Positions 1 to 6,380 of a stretch of DNA of 64,000 nucleotides are shown piece after piece. The notes under the pieces were generated by a model that saw only the letters and a list, made by a program, of their open reading frames with translations, had not been told where the DNA came from and did no database searches. A program made the position numbers and the translations under genes. How positions within the stretch are numbered: the first letter of the stretch is position 1; each line of letters begins with the position of its first letter. The stretch is from Chitinophaga sp. 180180018-3 (GTDB taxonomy: Bacteria; Bacteroidota; Bacteroidia; Chitinophagales; Chitinophagaceae). Location: assembly GCF_037893185.1 (NCBI RefSeq), contig NZ_CP140772.1, positions 3,038,001 to 3,102,000 on the forward strand. Reading direction: 5' to 3'.

Positions 1-45
1 GTGTGGTAAAAGTTCCTGGTGCGTTTCTTTAAAATGGTTGCCCAT
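1..45 (-). CDS. ECF-type RNA polymerase sigma factor, N-terminal fragment
   Basis: Only the first 15 codons (MGNHFKETHQELLPH) lie in the window; the gene runs off the left edge. The ATG is two bases after the stop of the YciI-like gene, and that gene's 3' end (GAGAAAAAGGATAG) supplies a purine-rich ribosome-binding region, so the two are probably cotranscribed and translationally coupled. In Bacteroidota and Actinobacteria, DGPF/YciI proteins are very often followed by an ECF sigma factor of the SigJ/DUF6596 kind, and this N-terminus has the look of that group. The call rests mainly on this context. Confidence 0.55.
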   Translation of the reverse strand, partial: MGNHFKETHQELLPH

Positions 46-47
46 CG

Positions 48-389
48 CTATCCTTTTTCGCCGGGTTTCAATACTGCCCTCACTTCTATGTTGCCTCCCG
101 CCTTCAGCAAAGGATTCGCTTTGGCAATTTCCACGGCTTCCCCGATGGTATCGGCCTTCACAATCATATACCCGCTTACAAATTCTTTTATTTCTGTGTA
201 AGGCCCGTCTGTTACCATATCGGGCCTTACCGTTTTGGCATTGATGGCAGAAAGACTGTTCCCCTTATCCCCCAGGTGATTGCCGGCTGCTACATTGGCC
301 AGCCAGTTCATCCGCTCCTGCAGCTGCTCCGCGGTAGGATTGGCATGCGAATTTTCACTGTGCCTGAAAATCAGAACGAACTCATTCAT
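48..389 (-). CDS. YciI-like (DGPF domain) protein
   Basis: A 113-residue cytosolic protein. The segment VTDGPYTEIKEFVSGYMI (about residues 59-76) is the signature of the YCII/DGPF family, a small ferredoxin-like fold; the GEAVEIAKANPLL stretch that follows is also typical. The biochemical role of this subfamily is not settled. Members commonly accompany an ECF sigma factor, as here, where a sigma-factor start codon lies two bases after this stop. The length is normal for the family. The start is the first ATG, and no signal peptide is present. Confidence 0.85.
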   Translation of the reverse strand: MNEFVLIFRHSENSHANPTAEQLQERMNWLANVAAGNHLGDKGNSLSAINAKTVRPDMVTDGPYTEIKEFVSGYMIVKADTIGEAVEIAKANPLLKAGGNIEVRAVLKPGEKG

Positions 390-767
390 GAATAGTGGTT
401 TTTTGTTCCAGTACTATAACGATCTAAGATCGCATACGGGGACAAAGAACGGATTTTTTAGCGACTAGCAGCCAGCTGCCAGCCGTTATTGATTTTAGCT
501 TTTTTATGGAACACCTTACGCATACCTATCCCAATAAATTGTTAAAATAATATCAGGTTCGCCATTCATACCCATATGTTATTCACTTTAAAACGACTAC
601 AAATCACTATTTCCCAATCAATTGAGCATCCATCCGTTACCCTGCTATACTCATCCTCATATCATCCTCATATTATCCTCATATTATCCTCTAAGAATAC
701 TGTCTCGTTCTATGTTCGTCCTGATATTATTTTACTCCGGGCCGGCGTGACAGTAGATTAAAATACG
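390..767. other. non-coding stretch upstream of the YciI gene
   Basis: About 380 bases without a convincing gene. The short open frames here have no family resemblance. The stretch should hold the promoter of the YciI-sigma operon, and it contains an 11-base tandem repeat (650-692). No RNA gene was recognised. Confidence 0.5.
650..692. repeat. 11-bp tandem repeat, about four copies
   Basis: Four successive units of the form ATYATCCTCAT (661-671 and 672-682 are full units; 651-660 and 683-692 are partial or slightly diverged). The period of 11 bases is close to one DNA helical turn. It lies about 260-300 bases upstream of the YciI start, so it could be a set of phased protein sites or simple slippage. 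Confidence 0.75.
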
Positions 768-800
768 GCGGCGATTATCTTCCTGAAAGATAATCGCCGC
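768..800 (-). terminator. intrinsic terminator after the Wzi/RemB-like gene
   Basis: A perfect 14-bp stem (768-781 with 787-800; arm GCGGCGATTATCTT) with a 5-base loop. On the minus strand it is followed by TATTTTAAT. It lies 27 bases past the stop of the 828-2525 gene. Confidence 0.8.
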
Positions 801-827
801 TGCGTTGATATTTTAAATCGCTTACTG

Positions 828-2525
828 TTAAAAATTAAACTCCCGTGGCTGCAGGTTCATACGTAACCCAACTGTATAAAAGAATGTATTATTATCGGGC
901 ATGCCTTGTACTTTGTACCTGCGCACAGTGGTATTCAGGTCGATGAACAGATTTTCGAAAAGCTCCCAGGAAGCACTAAAGGCCGCCATGGTGCTGTTAG
1001 CCGGTATACCCGTACCAATGAAGAATCCATAATCTCTCGGACGTGTATTGTAACTGCGGAATATATCTGATCCCATATTTACACCGGCAGAATCCAGTCC
1101 CTGTTTGTGCACCATCAGCTTTCCGGTGAGGTATAATTTAGGTATCGGCTGATAACGTACTATTCCGATGAACTCTCTGAAATTGGCTCCCAACGGATGT
1201 GCGAGTGGTTGATTGTAGTGGGTGAGATTGGTGGTGCTGTCGAAGTTGGTATAAGTGTACGGTCTTACTATGTTGGCTTCTACCTGCAGGTCGAGGTTCC
1301 TCACATTGAAGGCATCGATATACTTCGCACCAAACTGGAAACCCTGTTTGTTGGCAAAACTTCCCCGGTTGTAATGAAGCACTTCTTTCGTCACAAACTC
1401 ATTAATCAGCAATTGCCCATAGAGTTGAACTGATTTTGCTATGTTGGCCTTGAAATCGAATCCCACATTGGCTTTACCAACGGCTCCCAACTGCTGCTCC
1501 ACAGACCGGTAGAAAATGATCGGATTCAGGTAGGCCAGCTGTAGGCCGTGTTTACCATCTTCCATTATATTCTCATAAAATCCAAGGTTCAGCCATTTGG
1601 TGGCCTGCAGGGAAAGATGATGTATCATCATATAGTTCTGCGGCCGCAGGTTCCTCTCGCCACCACTCGTGTATGGAACAAAAGGAGCGATCGTTTGCGC
1701 AAAGATATTCTCATAGTCGAATTTCCATATCCTGGTACTGATACGCAGATACAGGTAATTGCTGCTGAAATCACTCAGAAATAAACTGCGGAAACCATTT
1801 CCAAGAAATAATTTATCGTATGCAAACTGGATATCAAAATACTTTGCTGCGTTAAAGGAAATACCGCCGCGCGCATCAAAGTAATCATAGCCCTTATTGT
1901 TATAACTCTTATAAAAACCGGCTCCAGGTACTGCATTGAATTTGGTTACCCAATCTCTCACATACGCAGGATCCCTTTCCTGGTTATCGGTAAGATAGGT
2001 ATAGAAGCCCACCTTGTTAGCGATATTTCCGCGTATGACAACACCACGGGTATTCTGATAAATGCTGCCCGTTCCATCGTTGGAACCGCCGATCTGTAAA
2101 TTCAGTACCGGATTAACTGATAACTTGAAATCTTTTACGTCTACCGCGTACAAGTCGCCCGGGTTCTTATAGAATACCCCGAAAACAGGCTTGGACTGAA
2201 ATGCATCCGGGTAGTGGTTCGACCAGTCCCAGTTGTCTATCAGCAAACGCCGGATGTTATACCTGTCGGTCGCAGAAAGTTTGAAAGGCAACGCTCCGGC
2301 TTTATCCAGTGAATCAATCCTCAACACACTCTCGGTAACTTTGCGCCGATCGTATGGCTTTGTTGTACTGAAGCCCAGCAGTGAATCATGCTGCGTACGT
2401 ATATCCAGCCTGTCGAGCAGCTGATATTGTTTGTTGCCGAGGTTTATATAGTCCGATTGCGCTGTTGCAGATAAGCTGACAAATAATATCAGGATACCTA
2501 TTAACGGGTACTTTAGGTGCTTCAT
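828..2525 (-). CDS. Wzi-like / RemB-like outer-membrane beta-barrel protein
   Basis: About 565 residues. The ATG at 2525 gives a clean signal peptide (MKHLKYPLIGILILFVSLSA then TAQ); the open frame extends ten codons further up but without a better start. The mature part is rich in alternating aromatic strands typical of an outer-membrane barrel. It contains NTRGVVIRGNIANKVGFYTY and NQERDPAYV, which I associate with the capsule-assembly Wzi-like / gliding-protein RemB-like family of Bacteroidota. It could help hold surface polysaccharide or support gliding; the sequence does not decide which. The GH28 gene upstream in the same direction is 103 bases away. A strong hairpin terminator follows the stop. 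Confidence 0.65.
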   Translation of the reverse strand: MKHLKYPLIGILILFVSLSATAQSDYINLGNKQYQLLDRLDIRTQHDSLLGFSTTKPYDRRKVTESVLRIDSLDKAGALPFKLSATDRYNIRRLLIDNWDWSNHYPDAFQSKPVFGVFYKNPGDLYAVDVKDFKLSVNPVLNLQIGGSNDGTGSIYQNTRGVVIRGNIANKVGFYTYLTDNQERDPAYVRDWVTKFNAVPGAGFYKSYNNKGYDYFDARGGISFNAAKYFDIQFAYDKLFLGNGFRSLFLSDFSSNYLYLRISTRIWKFDYENIFAQTIAPFVPYTSGGERNLRPQNYMMIHHLSLQATKWLNLGFYENIMEDGKHGLQLAYLNPIIFYRSVEQQLGAVGKANVGFDFKANIAKSVQLYGQLLINEFVTKEVLHYNRGSFANKQGFQFGAKYIDAFNVRNLDLQVEANIVRPYTYTNFDSTTNLTHYNQPLAHPLGANFREFIGIVRYQPIPKLYLTGKLMVHKQGLDSAGVNMGSDIFRSYNTRPRDYGFFIGTGIPANSTMAAFSASWELFENLFIDLNTTVRRYKVQGMPDNNTFFYTVGLRMNLQPREFNF

Positions 2526-2560
2526 AGTCAACACTGAATTTTTGATGCGAAACAAGCCCG

Positions 2561-2568
2561 CAAAGATA
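2561..2568 (-). promoter_or_regulatory. Bacteroidota -7 promoter element
   Basis: TATCTTTG on the minus strand fits TAnnTTTG and lies 36 bases upstream of the 2525 start. I do not see a clean -33 TTTG, so this is only a partial match. Confidence 0.45.
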
Positions 2569-2628
2569 GTGCAACACTTGTCAGCGGGGGATTATAATAA
2601 CATTAAAATTAGCTTAATCCTGTAGGAA

Positions 2629-4053
2629 TCAGGAGTTTGGAACTCGCTCAACGCCCGCTTTCTCTCCGTTTAGGCTGCACCGGTAGTCTTCAAATCCGCT
2701 GACATCATCCAGTAGAAACGCTGGCCTGCTATCAGGCGTAAGGGTTTGCAGCCGTATATTGTCGAAGGTGATGTTTTTAACATGACGGAGATAGAATCCG
2801 GATGCAGGAAGCAGTACGCCGAACATCCTGTTCTCCGGATAGGCTGCCGGATTCTCCGGAACAGCCCGTGGCTGTTGATCCTGTACAACGCCACCGGGAC
2901 TAATAATCTGTACATTACTGATATGAACGTTTTCCACGCAATGACCCGGAAGGCCTGTTATGGAAGATGATAACGCACTGGCGCTGCTGGCAATCACATC
3001 ATGAATAGATATATTTCTGATGGCACTGACCCTGTTCCCGGCGCCCCTTCTCCGGTCGCCTAACCGGATGAATATCGGAGTTTGTACATCTCTCATGGTA
3101 ACATTGGAAACGATTACCTGGTCCATCAACCCACCATCTACTACTTCCAGGGCAATACCAGATAAGATAGTGGTATCTCCTGTGAGCTTCATCCAGGGAA
3201 AGTGCTGTTTCCAATGCCTGCGGTTTTCCTCCGAAGCTTTATGTAGTGCGCAATTGGATACGGTAATATTACGGAATCCCCCATTGGAGCCGGTACCAAA
3301 CTTAATCCCGTTACAATTGCTGCGTAACAGGCAGTTGGTTACCACGATGTTCTCACTCATTTCTTCTGTGTCACTTTTGAAACAAAGCGCATCATCGTCG
3401 GTATCTATGTTGCAATCAGCAATCACCACATGGCTGCTGCCGTTGATATCGATCCCGTCGTTATTAAAGTTACAATGGCTGTGAACGGTGAGCCCTCGAA
3501 GGGAAACGCCGTCGCATAGTTCATATTTCTGCACCCAATACGCGGAGTTCCTGATATGTATATCCCGGATAGTGATATCCCGGCTGTTCCTGAAATAAAG
3601 CATGATGGGGCGTATGGCACCGGTCTTGCTGTCGTCGCCCAGTTGAAAGGCTGCATCGCCGCCCTGTCCGTCGATAGTACCTTCTCCATAGATCGTTACA
3701 TGTTCAATATTCTCTCCGTAAATAAGCGCTGGCACATGTTTCGGGCCAAGCTTTGAAAACACGGTGCGATAAATATCCAGCTTCGTAATACCCGAAAGCG
3801 TAGCACCGTTTTTCAGATAAATACTGATACCCGACCTGATAAAAATTGGTCCGGTTACAAAATTACCCTCCGGAATAACAATGGTTCCGCTGCCGCAATG
3901 ATCAATAGCCTGCTGGATAATGGCCGTATTGTCTGTTTTGCCGTCGCCTTTGGCGCCAAGCTCAGTAATGTCAATAGTTTTGGCAGATACATGGAGGGCC
4001 GCTAAGTTGCAGATAGCAACAAAAAATAGCCTGATCATTTTGTAATTAGCCAT
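2629..4053 (-). CDS. glycoside hydrolase family 28 protein (polygalacturonase-like)
   Basis: About 474 residues, secreted. The start at 4053 gives the signal peptide MANYKMIRLFFVAICNLAA; upstream codons add an unlikely N-terminus. The right-handed beta-helix repeats (IVVTNCLLRS, ITVSNCALHK and others) and the opening GAKGDGKTDNTAIIQQAID are pectate-lyase/GH28 hallmarks. Acidic residues of the active site are present in FNNDGIDI and DTDDDALCFKS. The usual GHG and RIK motifs of fungal and plant polygalacturonases are not: the matching place reads CNGIKFGTGSNGG. This variant is common among Bacteroidota GH28 paralogues and may mean a different linkage, such as rhamnogalacturonan. It could release sugars from pectin in the periplasm or outside the cell. 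Confidence 0.85.
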   Translation of the reverse strand: MANYKMIRLFFVAICNLAALHVSAKTIDITELGAKGDGKTDNTAIIQQAIDHCGSGTIVIPEGNFVTGPIFIRSGISIYLKNGATLSGITKLDIYRTVFSKLGPKHVPALIYGENIEHVTIYGEGTIDGQGGDAAFQLGDDSKTGAIRPIMLYFRNSRDITIRDIHIRNSAYWVQKYELCDGVSLRGLTVHSHCNFNNDGIDINGSSHVVIADCNIDTDDDALCFKSDTEEMSENIVVTNCLLRSNCNGIKFGTGSNGGFRNITVSNCALHKASEENRRHWKQHFPWMKLTGDTTILSGIALEVVDGGLMDQVIVSNVTMRDVQTPIFIRLGDRRRGAGNRVSAIRNISIHDVIASSASALSSSITGLPGHCVENVHISNVQIISPGGVVQDQQPRAVPENPAAYPENRMFGVLLPASGFYLRHVKNITFDNIRLQTLTPDSRPAFLLDDVSGFEDYRCSLNGEKAGVERVPNS

Positions 4054-4189
4054 TATCCGGCTGAAGGGCCGGCCGATAGGAGGTGTGGGCGAAGTCTTCA
4101 TTTTCCTGCAAGTGTTTTAACGTGGCGGACGCAAGATATTACCTTTTCAACTTTTTGCAGATAAATTTTTATAAGCCCAAAACATGCCA

Positions 4190-4345
4190 CTAATGCAAGC
4201 TGATTACCCTCGTAATTTTCCATCCAGCGGGCGTTTGCTGCCATAAGGTAACAAACTTTCCTGCCCTGGAAGGTGTGCCTTTGGAAACGATGATAGCCAA
4301 ATTGAACAGCACCGTAACCGGGGATGGCATATACTTCAACGCTGC
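4190..4345 (-). pseudogene. possible remnant of an NTF2/SnoaL-like (DUF4440) protein
   Basis: The C-terminal 45 or so codons before the stop at 4190 read like the last strands of an NTF2-like protein (AGKFVTLWQQTPAGWKIT). Upstream the frame lacks the N-terminal half of such a domain and turns AT-rich and featureless. It is either a decayed gene or a chance resemblance. The surrounding 4054-4561 region holds no other recognisable gene. Confidence 0.3.
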
Positions 4346-4561
4346 CTGGATATATGTTTTTAATAGTAGTATGTAATACATAATAGTTATCATGTTCAAA
4401 ATTTTCAGACGATGTCTATGACGGATCAACTGATTAGGCTATATTTCTTAACAATCGCGAATACCCGTTTTATAAATGAATTTTTTCGGAGAGATGCCGG
4501 CTGTTGTATTAGTTTTCGTGTGGGCGTAACAGTTAGCGGCGCCGGAAATTTCGTTAATCGT

Positions 4562-4569
4562 TATCTTTG
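4562..4569 (+). promoter_or_regulatory. -7 promoter element of the YjaB-like gene
   Basis: TATCTTTG matches TAnnTTTG exactly and ends five bases before the ATG at 4574, implying a very short or absent 5' leader. No clear -33 box is visible. Confidence 0.45.
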
Positions 4570-4573
4570 CGGT

Positions 4574-5011
4574 ATGGAACATAAGATAGAACAGGCTGGC
4601 GAAGCTGATTTCAGGGAAATAACCGAAGTATGGGAAGCTTCAGTAAGGGCCACACACGATTTTTTAACGGAAGAGGATATACGCTTTTACAAACCACTTA
4701 TCCTGAATGAATATCTGAAAGCGGTGAAGCTATACTGTGTAAGGAATGCGGCCGGGGATATAGCAGGATTCATGGGGATTGCAGACAATAAACTGGAGAT
4801 GCTGTTTGTACATCCGGGGGCCCGTGGTACAGGTATCGGAAAAACACTGCTGAGTTATGCCATTGCACACGAAAAAGTAACTGCGGTAGACGTCAACGAA
4901 CAAAACGGACAGGCAGTAGGATTCTACCTGCACGAGGGATTTAAAATATTATCCAGGTCGGCAACAGACGGTATGGGAAAGCCTTTTCCCATTTTATCGA
5001 TGGGGCTGTAG
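4574..5011 (+). CDS. yjaB: GNAT N-acetyltransferase, YjaB-like
   Basis: A 145-residue single-domain GNAT enzyme. The acetyl-CoA-binding motif A is LFVHPGARGTGIGKTLL (about residues 79-95). The N-terminal SVRATHDFL and the C-terminal VNEQNGQAVGFYLHEGFK and GKPFPIL blocks closely follow E. coli YjaB as I remember it. It transfers an acetyl group from acetyl-CoA to an unknown amine. I chose the ATG at 4574 because it begins at the family's usual N-terminus and follows a promoter element; the open frame continues 54 codons upstream with no family resemblance. It converges on the BON/SH3 gene, with a shared terminator between them. Confidence 0.85.
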   Translation: MEHKIEQAGEADFREITEVWEASVRATHDFLTEEDIRFYKPLILNEYLKAVKLYCVRNAAGDIAGFMGIADNKLEMLFVHPGARGTGIGKTLLSYAIAHEKVTAVDVNEQNGQAVGFYLHEGFKILSRSATDGMGKPFPILSMGL

Positions 5012-5019
5012 CAAAAAGC

Positions 5020-5054
5020 AAAGGAGTTGCCCGTGGTTATCAGGCAACTCCTTT
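5020..5054. terminator. bidirectional intrinsic terminator
   Basis: A perfect 12-bp stem (AAAGGAGTTGCC at 5020-5031 with 5043-5054) and an 11-base loop, A-rich on the left and T-rich on the right. It lies between the convergent YjaB-like and BON/SH3 genes. Confidence 0.85.
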
Positions 5055-5074
5055 TACTTATATCTTTTCTCTAC

Positions 5075-5500
5075 TTATTCAACCGGCTCCAGATACTGTG
5101 AATAGGAGTATCCTTCTGCACCGCCGTCGGTGCGGATCAGCCACCACTGATCGCTTTGTTTGCTGATCAGGGTTACAATTTCCTCATGAGCCGCTTTACC
5201 CACGATTGGCTGGTCGGTACCAGGCCCCTTGCGGATATTCAGATTGGTAGAATCAGTAGTCACTTTCAGTTTTGCACCTGATACAGCTGTGGCTACATTG
5301 ATGTTCATTACAACATCGCCAGTCAGATAGTTAGGGTCTATCTTTCCGTAGACATCCCACAACTGATCTTTTACCGCACCACTTGGTGCTACGCCATCGA
5401 TATGTAATACACCATCCTGCTCGTTTACCTGCAGATCTGTAGTGCCGGACGACTGAGCTGTATCAATCAGTTCTTTATATTTGTCGGTTAGTGCTGACAT
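5075..5500 (-). CDS. small BON-like plus SH3-domain protein
   Basis: A 141-residue protein without a signal peptide. Residues 1-70 resemble a BON-like fold (LYDVYGKIDPN-type segment, here LWDVYGKIDPN, then GDVVMNINV). Residues 75-139 form a bacterial SH3 domain (NIRKGPGTDQPIVGK, then DQWWLIR and GYSYSQYLEPV). SH3b domains usually bind peptidoglycan or peptides, and BON domains bind phospholipids or act in envelope stress proteins. The gene is 26 bases downstream of a two-BON lipoprotein gene in the same direction, so the two probably form an operon and act together. The lack of a visible export signal is odd for such domains. Confidence 0.65.
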   Translation of the reverse strand: MSALTDKYKELIDTAQSSGTTDLQVNEQDGVLHIDGVAPSGAVKDQLWDVYGKIDPNYLTGDVVMNINVATAVSGAKLKVTTDSTNLNIRKGPGTDQPIVGKAAHEEIVTLISKQSDQWWLIRTDGGAEGYSYSQYLEPVE

Positions 5501-5525
5501 GGTTTTGCTTTTTTAGGGTGAACAA

Positions 5526-6017
5526 TTATTTTATTTTCAGGCCGGAAGCATCCACTTTCTTAGGTTTCAACGCATCCAGGGCAATTTTCAGCTTCTTCCA
5601 GCGATCAGCTTTTGATTCACCGGTGATAGTGATCACGCCATCTTTTACGTCAGCTGTAATACCAGGAAAATCCTTTACTACAGCAGCTACGCCTGTTTTC
5701 AAAGCATCGTCTGCAGTTGTTGCAGCAGCAGCAGGTGGCGGCGGAGCCGGCGCTTCTACTTTAATGTTGTTGACAACGTTTTTTACACCTTGTGTTACTT
5801 TGGCCGCAGCTTCTGCTGCGTCCTTGTCTGCCTCGCTTTTTACAGATCCGGAAAGTGTTACTACGCCTTCTTTTACTTCAGCAGTCACGCCCGGTGTAGC
5901 CTGCAGTGCAGTTGTTACACCAGCCTGAATATCTGAATCTTTGGGTTTCCCCTTACAGGCAATCATAAACAGCAGCCCTGCGGAAAGGATCAGAGTGCTC
6001 AGGTGTTTTAGTTTCAT
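5526..6017 (-). CDS. BON-domain lipoprotein
   Basis: About 163 residues. The start at 6017 gives a lipoprotein signal (MKLKHLSTLILSAGLLFMIAC); an ATG two codons upstream (6023) is an alternative. Two BON repeats follow, with the core phrases VKEGVVTLSGSVKSEADK and VKDGVITITGESKADRWK. They are separated by a Pro/Ala-rich linker. BON proteins of this kind sit on the periplasmic face of a membrane and are often induced by osmotic or envelope stress. It lies upstream of, and is probably cotranscribed with, the BON/SH3 gene. Confidence 0.8.
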   Translation of the reverse strand: MKLKHLSTLILSAGLLFMIACKGKPKDSDIQAGVTTALQATPGVTAEVKEGVVTLSGSVKSEADKDAAEAAAKVTQGVKNVVNNIKVEAPAPPPPAAAATTADDALKTGVAAVVKDFPGITADVKDGVITITGESKADRWKKLKIALDALKPKKVDASGLKIK

Positions 6018-6077
6018 AGTCATACTGAGTTTTAGTGATGAAAAAATACAGGGTTTAAGATAAGTATCTTTTCTCAA

Positions 6078-6380
6078 CTGGCAATAAGACTTCTATATGT
6101 TATTTATTTTTTAATGAAGATACCCTGGCGCCTATCCCCAAAGTTTAACTACGATAGACCTCCCGTTTATTTTTAGCTGGAAAAGAATCCTGATAATTTT
6201 TTTTCAGTGGTTATGGATTTTTTTGTTTCGCTGCATCATGCCGCCAAAGCGCCAGGTTTTGTAAAGTAGTGGTGGTTAATATATTTATAGTAAGATGTTT
6301 TTAAATTAAAGATTAATGTTATGAAAAAAATAAATAGTGGCTGACCCTAAAAACTCACTTTACCATTTAACCTTATATTG
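6078..6380. other. intergenic region between divergent genes
   Basis: About 300 AT-rich bases between the BON lipoprotein gene (leftward) and the plugless barrel gene (rightward). It must hold both promoters, but I could not place convincing -33/-7 pairs. A seven-codon frame at 6321-6344 (MKKINSG) has nothing to support it. Confidence 0.4.

Noticed and set aside
576..761. 61-codon open frame on the plus strand
   Set aside because: It runs through the 11-bp repeat and a hairpin region and has no family resemblance or start context.
3020..3484. 154-codon frame antisense to the GH28 gene
   Set aside because: It is a shadow of a high-coding-density gene; the reverse strand carries the recognisable beta-helix protein.
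6321..6344. Seven-codon frame MKKINSG ahead of the plugless barrel
   Set aside because: No amino-acid run or nearby pairing structure that would suggest an attenuator, in contrast to the Cys peptide at 55527.
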